Source of the DNA: Platerodrilus igneus | Taxonomy: Eukaryota; Arthropoda; Insecta; Coleoptera; Lycidae | DNA: 64,000 bases | NCBI GenBank assembly: GCA_036346225.1 | Contig: JARFIW010001088.1 | Coordinates: 1,612,001 to 1,676,000 of the forward strand | Direction: 5' to 3' | In this document: piece after piece, positions 43,740-53,994 of the stretch | How the letters are laid out: each line of letters opens with the position of its first letter | How positions within the stretch are numbered: the first letter of the stretch is position 1 | The notes under the pieces: model-generated | Seen by the model: the letters and a program-made list of their open reading frames with translations, nothing else | Told to the model about the DNA's origin: nothing | Databases searched by the model: none | Translations under genes and position numbers: made by a program

Positions 43740-45486
43740 ACAAACAAGGACGTCAGTTGTATCGGATAGGCTGAAATATAAACTCCAAGGATTTTTGTTT
43801 CGAACGGTCTATAATTAAGAACACCTGCATGTTTAAAAGGTTACCTTCTTTGAAATTATCAGCATAATAAAGCGGGCTTCATAGAAAATAGTGTTCAACT
43901 GTCAGTTGCTTCGAATAACAAGCTAACAGAGTTTCTTAAAGAGTAGGTGAGATGCACGATCAGTAATATGCTACAGATCGAGACGGATATAAAAGCATTG
44001 GTTTCAAAACTCACGTAATGAATACACGTGGAGTGATGAGACGCTGTCAGCAATATCGGTTTTCTACAACTCAAGTGGGGTGTGGAACGCGACATCAAAT
44101 ATGCATAAGACAAAGATAAAAATATTGCAGGCGGAGTTTCATGACAACACAGAACAGAATCATTGGTTGAAATAAATAGTTTTATAAACGGACGAACATG
44201 CAACAGGTGGAAGCAAATTTCGGATTATACGGCGTGTCCACGAGGTAAATTTCTGGAAGCTTTAAGTCGGTTATATCAAAATTTGCAGAAGTGTTATTTT
44301 AAAATAAGTTTTTCGCGTGAAGTGTGGCTTAGAGGTGGCATGTTGAAAGATATAAATACTCTGAGAGAATTGGGAGCTTCCTCTTTATATTTTCATCGCT
44401 TTTAACTACTTTCAACGATAGACCGACGTTATAGTAGAGTTGTTGTGAGTATTAAAAATTATCCATAAGTCAGTAAATGTAGTACTAGCTCCTGTAACTT
44501 GGGAGTTGAGACCTTATAGTTATTAACGTGAGTAGTGTCGAGTGAATTAAATTAACTGAGGTCCAACTAATACCATACCAATCTAGTAAACTAATAAATA
44601 GAAGTATAATATACGTGAGTTTGTATGCTGTTATGGAATGGTAATTGGAAGCAAGGCTTTTCGAATACTGGGGTTATCATCTATGAATATGTGGAGGATC
44701 AGAGCGCATAGTCACGAAGCCAAGAGGTTCTGGTAACCATCGTTGGAGTGATGGAGGCTTGAGGCATTTTCCAGGTAACTGAGTTGAATTTTTTGTTATC
44801 TGATAAACTTTTGGAATTATTTGGTGATGTGTGAGTGAACATCGGGGTTATTTATGGTTATATAACCTATCGGAAAAGATACATGTACTTGACAATTAAT
44901 AGGGTGATTTAAAATATTGAAAAAGGGTGTATGTAAATCTTACTAAATTTCATTTTGAATTTAAATTGGATTGTTAAGGGTACATGGGTTTATTAGTTTT
45001 GTAGTAATTTTATGCAAGGTAAAAGGAATACATTAATAAACTGGGTTATTATGAGCTCACCATACTCCAGAGTAGAATAAATATAGGGTATTATTTTGGG
45101 CCCATCTACTCATATTTTTATTAAATGTGTTTGCACATAATAATTTAAAACAAGAACTTTAAAACATGTCACTTAGTGAGTTGTAATTTGTGTACCGAAC
45201 TGTTTATATCTGTGAATAATTTGTTTGTAAATAGCGGTAAATAAAAGATTGTATGATTGTTGTATTATTTGATGATTTTATTGAATGGTGTGCGAGTGGG
45301 AAGAGATAATGATTGTAAATTAGGTATTCGAGAAGAAGCACAGTTGAGCTAGCCAGGGAAGCTGCTGAAGAGATTGTGGCAGCAGAATAAACGGGTAAGA
45401 ATATTTTTCTAAATTTTTTTATTTTTTTTTTTGAAAATCGGTTGTTGACACTGGCGATGTCAAACCCCTAAGTCCCCGATCCACAG
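43740..45486. repeat. Possible diverged relative of the 2.28-kb LTR-like units
   Basis: Landmarks shared in order with 56052-60573 are GAACACCTGC near TTTAAAAGG (43823), ATTGGTTGAAATA (44161), a CAGGTAAct donor-like site (44774) and an ending CACAGCAaaatatac before a (TA)n run (45482). Overall identity is low, so kinship is tentative. Confidence 0.3.
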
Positions 45487-45918
45487 CAAAATATACATAT
45501 ATATATATATATATTATTATGTATGGTGATATTAAATGAAATTATGCTTTAAAATATGAGTTAAAAAGTAATAAGTGCAACCTTAATGTGGTGTTGGCCT
45601 TTAAAATGATTTATATAAAATAAATTTTCCAATTTAATTATGCCACGGCTTTTAGAAACTCGCTCAGGGAAACTGAATCTACTATTTAAACTCTGTAAGA
45701 AGACGTGGGTTCTTTGTCCCCTTACAGGTATTTAAAGCACAGGCGCCTAAAGCGTTGTTAGATCAAAAGCACCTAACCTCTTTTTAATGCTTGCGTATCG
45801 TGATTATACAAAGATTGATAAATCTATTCAACAAATATTTAATTTAGTTAAACGTTTGAAATTTAAATTATTCACAAATTACTTTAAATGAAGTGTATAT
45901 AAAGATAACTTAAAATAC

Positions 45919-46003
45919 CTGCAACTCCGTTGAATGTGTCTGGGTGTACATGGGCTTTGAAACAGGATACCACAAGATCGCCTCGAACGCTTTCAGTGAC
46001 TAC
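45919..46003 (-). CDS. Candidate exon, 85 nt, gene unknown
   Basis: Bounded by an acceptor (TTTATTAG) and a donor (GCAG/GTATTT) on the minus strand and open in only one frame: a VVTESVRGDLVVSCFKAHV start and an HPDTFNGVA end (28 codons plus 1 nt). It is not needed by the dehydrogenase, because the flanking exons join in phase without it. It could be an alternative or nested exon, or chance. Confidence 0.2.
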
Positions 46004-48869
46004 CTAATAAAAGTATGTTTTAGTTTATGTTCAAAAAGGATTTTACTATAGTTTTAGGTTCTACAATTAACTACTACTTCACCAACTAACTGATCTGTAA
46101 TCCAAGAAAACTGGACCCTGCTGCAGAATAATTCACTATCACAGCTGCAACTCTTCAATACATAAAAGATGCCCCGACGTTAGTATAATTGGAAATCTCT
46201 TTTGTAAATTTTTTTTGTCGTATAACCTTTTCACTTTCTATTACAATTCAATTAAATGCACGTACTTAAAAACACATCTATTAATTGTGATAAATTTTAT
46301 TACAAGGCTCCTCAAGCCAAAACCACCTATTCAGGATACAATTTTATATTCAATCTTTTTTAACCAAATTTTTTTATCAATTAATTCTTTCTCTAAACAA
46401 CTATCACCTAGGACAACCAAAACAATTACATCTAGCCTACTAACTAATAATATATATGGGATGCATTCAATATTTTAACCTTAACTCTACTTAATTACTA
46501 TTTTAGAACAGCTTTGGTATTATTTAATTTCATTTGACATTTCATAACTTCATTTCACTTTATAATTAAAATATATTAAACGACTTTCATTTTAGGTAAA
46601 TCAAACTTATAAATGGCATAAAGTATCCTCCACAAATTACAAATAATAATTTTATAGACAAAACCTATACACATTGTAACGTATTTTTTTTCTTGTTGCA
46701 CCAAGCCTAATAAATTAATAATAAAACAGATAAATTTTAAAGCATTTAATTCGTAAATATTCAGCCAATAAAAAGTAAAGTATAATATTCCCAATAACAC
46801 ATAGAATCTAGGAGATTTATATTCTATGGCTTGTTGCCAAGCGTAGTCCAGTTAATTATGAGCACTTTTGTTTCCAACGTCGAAGAATCAAGTCGCTTTT
46901 TGTAGACTACTGATAAAAGTCAAGATGGCTCGACTAAAACACGAGGCGTCTAATAGAGTCAGAAAGAAGAACTTGAGTTGAGAACATGGAACAATAATAT
47001 ACATCATTTAAGACAGTTGGTATAGATTAATATTATAAATTAAACTAATATATTTCACTTTAGTGCAATATCTAATGGACATATCTACAACAACAATTTT
47101 CAATGTTAAATTATAATAAATTTTCGTCGCAGTAATTTAAAGCAGGCAGTTATGGTTTCGTTCTATCTATTTAATACGCCGTATAGAAATGGTTTATTAT
47201 ACAAAGAATCTTGGTACTTCAAACTTACAGATGATTAATACGCTGGAAAAATACAACAGCTGACGTCATGATTTTGCACCTGCAATTTATTTGGATACAC
47301 GTGAGTGTTTGAAACTTTCCGTAACTTTGAAAGTATTATAAATTATTATAAGATCTCCTACGTTGATTATTAGAATAACACAAATTTAAAGTAGTTTTTT
47401 AAAGTTAATAACACACCGAATAAATATTTAGTTTGTCAGTTACTTGTACACGCATTCAATGTGTGTCAAGATATTTAGAATGACAACTTGTGTCAGATAA
47501 AAAAATAGTATAGATTCTGTTTCCTAATCTAGACGCCAAATGCAGTCTTGATTTAATTTTCACATTTTGCTTAAAAACAATTAAGGTCATGTAAAAGCTT
47601 TTTATTGGTGTTGATATTCGTGCATATTTTTTTGTGTAGACAACAGTTAAATTTGAATAGTTGCATTTTATGATCGTTATTTTTCTGATGATCAATCTTT
47701 GTTGTAAATGGTCAAGGAAGCGCTTCAATGATTATAGTAAAATAAAATCTTGTGATATGAACAAATAAATTATGATATGTTTGCTTAAACTAAAATTTTA
47801 TAGAAATGATTAATTTATAAATATTTATTTAGAAGGTTAAACTTCACTAAAATTCTTTTATAAAAAAATTAATGACAAGATAGTAAGCATATATATTGCA
47901 GTCACATGTATATATATCCGATTTCTACATATGAATAGAATTCATTTTGTTTCATTTGAATGAAGTTTTATTATTCTACATTTAAATTAAGAAAAAGAAA
48001 ACTAGAGCAAACCCTCATTAAGTAAAAAGACAGAATAATGAAAATAAATCCCTTTAGTATTTCACAGATGTTTAAATTCATTTATTCTATTTTTGGCATA
48101 TGCTTTTGAAGACACAAATAGTGTCCATGTGGTGTTTTTGTTTGTTCACAGGTAAAGCTGAGACAACTGTTTGACATCTGGTGGTTGAGGTTTTGGTAAG
48201 TGTGTGATAAAGAGTGAAATTCAAATTTTATGGCTATGATAGTGGTGTTAAGATAAGGTTTCCGCATTCCCCTTATACAAACACAGTTAAATTTTGTTGG
48301 CACTTGTACTAAAAAATACGGTGGCGCCTATTAAAAATATTTTTGGTCGATTATCCACCCATGACCCATGCTCATGATCTACCCAGAGCTAACACTCTAC
48401 TAGCCGTTTAACCCCTAAGAGTTTTCTTTGTCTAAAGCCGTTTTCCATCTGACATTACCCTGGGCTTGGAGTCTAAAGAAGAAAATCTCGACCTAGTGAC
48501 ATCAGATTAAAAATAGAGAGTTTTGGTATATAGCTGATAGTCACGAGGATAAAGGGTAATAAAGTTACAAAAGTTTTAATTACCCCCGTTTTATTTAAAA
48601 CTAAAACTATTACTATTACAACATTCAATTGAAGTTACATTAGATACCCTTCGTATTGGAAACATTGGAAAAATGCTTTTTTAAACCTCAAACGCTGCAT
48701 CATTAGTACATAATATTCTATATCTGCATTTAACAAGTAATTATTCATCAGTCTTTGTTAACCGTAGTGTTTTTAAATTTTAGAATAGCTTGATAAAAGT
48801 GGTAAATAAATGTTTTTATCCGTAGTACTAACAACTATCTTTCTAAACCCTTTGATAATGTCAAATACT

Positions 48870-48872
<3 letters not shown>
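46004..48872. other. Intron, AT-rich
   Basis: No gene or repeat recognised over about 2.9 kb. Many short frames, all low-complexity. Confidence 0.4.

Positions 48873-48916
<44 letters not shown>
48873..48916. repeat. (TA)n microsatellite
   Basis: About 22 AT units directly before the truncated Penelope-like element. Confidence 0.95.
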
Positions 48917-48920
<4 letters not shown>

Positions 48921-48925
48921 TGCTT

Positions 48926-49880
48926 TTATTTTTCTTGACCTTTTCACTCTATATTTGTTTGAGGATCGCACAATTAGTGCTAGAAGAACTTGAGACAACC
49001 ATTTTAAGAAAGATTGAATTTGACATACTTTTTTTCTATAGATACGTTGATGATTGTATTTGTGCGGTTCCAATAGATAAAATAGAATATACTCTTAAAT
49101 TATTTAATAGTTTTCATGAAAAACTACAATTTACCATAGAAATTGAAAAAAACAACAAACTAAATTTTCTAGATATGACTATACACACCAAAAAGGAACA
49201 GGTACTAAAAACTGAATGGTATAATAAAAAAACGTGGTCGGGAAGGTATATCAACTACCACTCGCAACATCATATTGCCCACAAAAAGGCCGTAGTAATA
49301 GGTTTGGCAGACAGAGCCATAAAATTGTCAAATCCTGAATACAGACATAAAGCAATTATAAAAGCTAAACATGCTCTTATGGAAAACAATTACCCTAAAC
49401 ACTTTATAGATGCAATCTTTAAAAAACAAATAAATAAATACTACAACATAACAAAAAAATATAGGCAAAAATAAAAAAAAGGACAAAACGCATATAACTT
49501 TACCATAACTTTACCATAAATAAAAATTTATTTACTAAAATAAAAGATAAAATACCTAAAAATAAAAAACCCACACCGTATATAAGATCCCATGCCAAGA
49601 AGGATGTGACAGTGTATACATTGGCCAAAGCATGCAGCATCTTGAGAAACGTTTGAATGGACATAAATATGATAAAAACAATGCGACCGCCCTAACTAAA
49701 CATGAAACACAAAATAAACACAAATTTAATTACGAGAAAACGGCAATACTTAAAATTGAATCAAACCAAAGAAAAAGAGAGTTATATGAAATGATTTTCA
49801 TAACATTAAATTCCACAGCAATTAATGACAAAATAGATATAAAAAATTTGAGTAAAATCTATCATAATTTAATTAAATAA
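48926..49880 (+). pseudogene. Penelope RT C-terminus plus GIY-YIG endonuclease, frameshifted
   Basis: The frame starts inside the RT palm (AQLVLEELETTILRKIEF), passes the active site FFYRYVDDC at about 49035-49062 and EIEKNNKLNFLDM, and ends at 49474. The endonuclease then reads IPCQEGCDSVYIGQS at about 49590-49635 in a second frame and continues LEKRLNGH, then TKHETQNKHKF (His pair) and RKRELYEMIFI, to 49880. A basic linker joins the two. Compared with the copy at 2285-3205 it has diverged strongly, so it is a different Penelope family. Confidence 0.8.
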
Positions 49881-50066
49881 ATGAACAAAAAAATAATAAT
49901 AAAATAAAACTAATGGACATAAAATTGAGAAATATCGGATATAAATATATAATTTAAAATAGATGATCAGGTTTACTGGAGTGATAGCAATGTATTAATA
50001 GATAATAGATAGTTTAGGATAACATTTTGTATTAATACAACACATGCGGTTATATACACACATTCA

Positions 50067-50284
50067 ACAATAAGGTAGGTTAAGAATTTTGTAACGTACT
50101 TGTAAATGACATACAAATAGGCTTAGTTTATTTAATTGTTAAATGTATAACGAATAGAATAGTTTAGGGTAAGTGACAATAAGGTAGGTTAAGAATTTTG
50201 TAACGTACTTGTAAATGACATACAAATAGGCTTAGTTTATTTAATTGTTAAATGTATAACGAATAGAATAGTTTAGGGTAAGTG
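50067..50284 (+). repeat. 109-bp tandem duplication
   Basis: Two nearly identical copies, each starting ACAATAAGGTAGGTTAAG (50067 and 50176), with a third truncated start at about 50285. High identity indicates a recent duplication or a transcript-level template switch. Confidence 0.9.
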
Positions 50285-50458
50285 ACAAAATTATATAAGG
50301 GTAGGTTAGTATATTAGTAAATTAATTTATAGGAATGACTGAACCATTGAAAAAGGCTCAAGCAGTCGAAACGTACGTATGGTCGAGTGAGGTTATGGCA
50401 CAATAAAATGTAAAACTATATATTAATGTTTTGACCTAAAACCCAAGAAAATTCCTCA

Positions 50459-50464
<6 letters not shown>

Positions 50465-50500
<36 letters not shown>
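50465..50500. repeat. (TA)n microsatellite
   Basis: About 18 TA units; the MITE begins at its right edge. Confidence 0.95.
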
Positions 50501-50502
<2 letters not shown>

Positions 50503-50612
50503 GGGTGATCCAAAAGTCAGTTTACCGAGGGATTACATTAAAAATTAAATTAATTGATTATTTATTTCTAAGAAATAGACTTATTCGTTAAACTGACTTT
50601 TGGATCACACGG
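50501..50612. mobile_element. 112-bp MITE, mariner-like
   Basis: Inverted ends CCGGGTGATCCAAAAGTCAG and, reversed, CCGTGTGATCCAAAAGTCAG extend over about 25 bp each, around a short AT-rich centre. TA dinucleotides flank both sides, the target site of Tc1/mariner transposition. The whole element could fold into a hairpin. Confidence 0.8.
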
Positions 50613-50853
50613 TATATATACATATGATATTTATTTTATCATATTTTAATGAGCGGCACACTTACGACTTAAGCTAGCTAATTCCATGATTGATTCAATA
50701 GTTTTGTGTTTGTTCCTTCTTCCTGTTTATTCTAAATTATACGTAAAAGGCGTTTTGCCTGTAATTTACCAAAAATATACTCAAAAATCTATAATTTAGA
50801 AGTGTCGACGTTAACAATTTTGAAACTAATGTTCTAGTATTATTCATACTTAC
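50613..50853. other. Intron segment after MITE
   Basis: No feature beyond the splice donor of the exon at 50854. Confidence 0.5.
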
Positions 50854-51091
50854 CAGGAGCAATTGTACAAACTCGTATACCAAATTCGGCCAACTCTCTT
50901 GCTAATGGTAAAGTCATTCCAGCAACTGCAGCTTTACTGGCAGCATAGGCAACACTTGCTATTTGACCATCAAAACCTGACACACTGGATGTATTAACAA
51001 TAACACCACGTTGTCCATCTGTGTTAGGGTCATTTTGCTTAATTAATCCCACCGCTAGACAAATTACATTGAAGGTACCCAAAACATTTAC
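50854..51091 (-). CDS. Short-chain dehydrogenase (HSD17B10-like), catalytic exon
   Basis: 238 nt, acceptor AATTTTTAG before 51091 and donor GTAAGT from 50853. It reads [17 protein letters not shown], then [11 protein letters not shown] with the catalytic Ser, [12 protein letters not shown] with the YxxxK pair, and ends RVCTIAPG, the nucleotide-binding PG turn. All three catalytic residues of the short-chain dehydrogenase family are present. It ends in phase 1 and joins 36342 to make Gly. Only 48 bp of intron separate it from the exon above. Confidence 0.95.
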
Positions 51092-51139
51092 CTAAAAATT
51101 TCAATACGGTATTTAAATTTATATCAACAGCAGACTTAC

Positions 51140-51304
51140 CTTTAAAATATTCGAAAATATTTCAAGATCATGTGGTTTGTTAGTAATTGAATTATACACA
51201 AGTTCTGGCTTGAATATTCCTGCACAATTGACAACATAATCGAGTCTTCCGTATGTTTTTTTAATTGTCTCTATTAAATTTTCAACATCCTTTTCCACTG
51301 TCAC
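51140..51304 (-). CDS. Short-chain dehydrogenase (HSD17B10-like), NAG exon
   Basis: 165 nt, 55 codons, phase 0 on both sides; acceptor TTTTTTAAG before 51304 and donor GTAAGT from 51139. It reads VTVEKDVENLIETIKKTYGRLDYVVNCAGIF (the NAG-type cofactor loop appears as NCAG) and ends SNILK. It continues directly the sense of the exon at 13635-13802 (ending FVPAD), but that exon lies on the wrong side. The true upstream exon of this gene should be to the right, and I found none up to 64000. Confidence 0.9.
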
Positions 51305-51745
51305 CTTAAAAAATGTTTATTGTATATTAAAATAATAATTAATTAACGGTTTTGATTGTAAGTTTTTATGGATGTTTGTAGAATATAATATACGTAAACG
51401 ATATACTAGATCTTTATTTCCAGCTTAGGTATTGCAATTCTTACTATCGGAGTATTTTTATATAAGCCCATGATATTGTGTTGCATATAACATTCCTGTA
51501 TCTATAAAATTAAACTATAAAAATATCCTGTAGCATAGTGACGACAAATGCTTCATCGCAGTTGGGATTCATCAATGTCTAAGGGCCAAATTCTTATACT
51601 ACAGTTAAGTTACAGTCACGCTGAAGTATTGCTTCACTTTTACTCTTTTGGTATTTAGGAACCTAATATAACCATCTCTCCTGTACAAATAAAGGCGGAA
51701 CTTAAGGTTAAACTTAAGCAAAGCAAAATGTAGTTTAGTACTAAC
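51305..51745. other. Intron and probable 5' flank of the Harbinger relic
   Basis: No coding region. GGGCCAAATTCTTATAC at about 51578 could be a PIF/Harbinger terminus, but I found no mate. Confidence 0.3.
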
Positions 51746-51758
51746 CTTGAGTGTATTT
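51746..51758 (+). repeat. 13-bp direct repeat, left (target-site duplication candidate)
   Basis: CTTGAGTGTATTT, identical to 53974-53986. The two copies enclose exactly the ribozyme-bearing array. Confidence 0.8.
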
Positions 51759-51966
51759 GAAATAAACAAATGACCTGTTACCTACTTAACGCTGGCGGAC
51801 CTTCTAAGAAGATACTGCATCCAGTGATAAACGAAGAAGTTGGTAGACGAAAACCAATACGTTTCCAATTAAATATCAACGAATAATTTTGCCTGGCATG
51901 GGGAAAGTAATTCGAGCATAGAGAACAAAAATCAATATAAATTGTTGGTTATTTTGCAAAAGAAAA

Positions 51967-52009
51967 CCCGTGACCGGTTTCGCTGTTCTGACAGATCATC
52001 AGACGGACG
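51967..52009 (-). ncRNA. Hammerhead ribozyme motif, array copy 1, core intact
   Basis: Minus strand: CCGT-CTGATGA, hairpin with CTG/CAG stem II, GAAA, CCGGTC, then ACGG. CCGT and ACGG pair as helix I, GTC precedes the expected cut, and ACCGGT is palindromic, fitting a dimeric short helix III. Confidence 0.7.
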
Positions 52010-52407
52010 AATTTTTTTTTGCAAAACAACCAACTAAGTTCTGGCATAATACACAAATTAAGATGTATTTATAGTGCAAATGTTTCTCATGCGCCCTCTA
52101 TACTCGAATATAAGCAACTAACTATCGATGACTGTTTCCAGTCGCCGACGTGATAGTGTAGATGACATTGCCAGACAAAATTTTAATAGCGAGTCAAAAG
52201 ACAAAATGAAATAAATAAATGACCAGTTACCTACTTAACACCGACGGACCTTCTATGAAGGTACTATACCTAGTGCTAAACGAGGAAAACAGAAACCAAT
52301 ACATTTCCAATTAAATATGAATAAATAATTTTGCTTGGTACAAGGAAAGTAATTCAAGCATAGGGAACGAAAATCATTATAAATTGTTGGTTATTTTGCA
52401 AAAAAAA

Positions 52408-52450
52408 CCCGTGACCGGTTTTACTGTTCTTGCAGATCATCAGACGGACG
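52408..52450 (-). ncRNA. Hammerhead motif, array copy 2, GAAA box changed
   Basis: As copy 1, but the second core box reads AAAA in place of GAAA, so this copy is probably inactive. Confidence 0.6.
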
Positions 52451-52857
52451 CATCTCTTTTTGCAAAACAACCAACTAAGGTCTGGCATAATACACAAATT
52501 AAGGTGTATTTATAGTGCAAATGTTTCTCATGCGCCCTTTATACTCGAATATAAGCAACTAACTATCGATGACTATTTCCAGTCTCCGACGTGATAGTGT
52601 AGATGGCATTGCCAGACAAAATTTTAATAGCGAGTCAAAAGACAAAATAAAAAATGATATAAACAAATGACCTGTTACCTACTGAACACTGGCGGACCTT
52701 CTATGAAGATACTGTACTTAGTGCTAAACGAGGAAAACAGAAACCAATACATTTGCAATTAAATATGAATGAATAATTTTGCCTGGTACAAGGAATGTAA
52801 TTCGAGCATTGTGAACGAAAATCAATATAAATTGTTTGTTATTTTGCAAAAAGAAAA

Positions 52858-52895
52858 GCCCGGTTTCACTATTCTTTTAGATCATCAGACGGACG
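52858..52895 (-). ncRNA. Hammerhead motif, array copy 3, cleavage site deleted
   Basis: CTGATGA and GAAA are kept, but the GTCAC that holds the cut site is missing after GAAACCGG. Confidence 0.6.
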
Positions 52896-53380
52896 CATCT
52901 CTTTTTGCAAAACAACCAAGTGCTGGCATAATACACAAATTAAGGTGTATTTATAGTGCAAATGTTTCTCATACGTCCTCTGTATTCGAATGTAAGCAAC
53001 GAACTATCAATGACTGTTTTTAGTCCCCGACGTGATAGTGTAGATGACATTACCAGACAAAATTTTAATAGAGAGTGAAAAGAGAAGATGAAAAATTAAA
53101 TAAACAAATAACCTGTTACCTACTTAACAGAAGGTCTGCCAGTGTTAAGTAGGTAACAGGTCATTTCTTTATTTCATTTTTCATCTTGTTTTTTGACTCG
53201 CTATTAAAATTTTGTTTGACAACGTCATCTACACTATCACGTCGGAGACTGGAAACAATCATCGATAGTTAGTTGCTTGTATTCAAGTATACAGGGCGCA
53301 TGAGAAACATTTACCCTATATATACATTTTAATTTGTGCATTATGCCAGAACTTGGTTGGTTGTTTTGCAAAAAAAGATG

Positions 53381-53423
53381 CGTCCGTCTGATGATCTGCA
53401 AGAACAGTGAAACCGGTCACGGG
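53381..53423 (+). ncRNA. Hammerhead ribozyme motif, array copy 4, core intact
   Basis: Plus strand: CGTCCGT-CTGATGA-TCTG...CAGT-GAAA-CCGGTC-ACGGG. Helix I (CCGT/ACGG), stem II (CTG/CAG) and the palindromic ACCGGT are all present. Confidence 0.7.
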
Positions 53424-53835
53424 ATTTTCTTTTTGCAAAATAACTAACAATTTATATTGATTTTCGTTCCCTATGCTCGAATTACGGTCCCCATTCCGGG
53501 CAAAACTATTCATCAATATCTAATTGAAACGCAATAGTTTCCGTCGACCAACTTACTCGTTTAGCACTGGGTGCAATATCTTCTTAGAAAGTTCGCCAGT
53601 GGTAAGTAGGTAACAGGTCATTTGTTTATTTTATTTTTCATCTGTCTTTTGACTCGCTATTAAAATTTTGTCTAGCAGTGCCATCTACACAATCACGTCG
53701 AGGACTAGAAACAGTCATCGATAGTTAGTTGCTTATATTCGAGTATAGAGGACGTATGAGAAACATTTGCACTATAAATACACCTTAATTTGTGTATATG
53801 CCAGAGCTTAGTTGGTTGATTTGAAAAAGTAGATG

Positions 53836-53878
53836 CGTCGGACTGATGATCTGCTAGAACAGTGAAACCGGTCACAGG
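53836..53878 (+). ncRNA. Hammerhead motif, array copy 5, helix I weakened
   Basis: Core boxes CTGATGA and GAAA are intact, but the flanks read CGGA and ACAGG and no longer pair well. Confidence 0.6.
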
Positions 53879-53973
53879 CTTTTCTTTTTGCAAAATAACC
53901 AACAATTTATTTCGATTTTTGTTCCGTATGCTCGAATTACTTTCCCCACGCCAGGCAAAATTATTCATTAATA

Positions 53974-53986
53974 CTTGAGTGTATTT
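53974..53986 (+). repeat. 13-bp direct repeat, right
   Basis: CTTGAGTGTATTT, partner of 51746-51758. Confidence 0.8.
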
Positions 53987-53994
53987 ATTGCAAA

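Larger units (their letters stand above)
48926..50440 (+). mobile_element. Second Penelope-like element, 5'-truncated
   Basis: RT C-terminus and GIY-YIG relic (48926-49880), an AT-rich 3' region with a 109-bp tandem duplication (50067-50284), and a terminal segment at 50338-50400 holding AAGGCTCAAGCAGTCGAAACGTACG, similar in plan to hammerhead-bearing Penelope ends. It lies in the dehydrogenase intron, on the strand opposite to the gene. Confidence 0.75.
51759..53973. repeat. Five-copy array of a roughly 445-bp hammerhead-bearing repeat
   Basis: Three head-to-tail copies (about 51759-52207, 52208-52655 and 52656-53110) are followed by two inverted copies (about 53131-53590 and 53591-53973). 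Each copy has AAACAAATGACCTGTTACCTACTTAAC, the phrase GGCGGACCTTCTAGAAG-like, a hammerhead core and TGTTTCTCATGCG, ending AGCGAGTCAAAAGACAAAAT. The hammerhead lies on the minus strand in the direct copies and on the plus strand in the inverted ones. A perfect 13-bp direct repeat flanks the set, so the array appears to have inserted as one unit. Size, tandem layout and ribozymes match animal retrozymes or Penelope-derived repeats. Confidence 0.8.
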
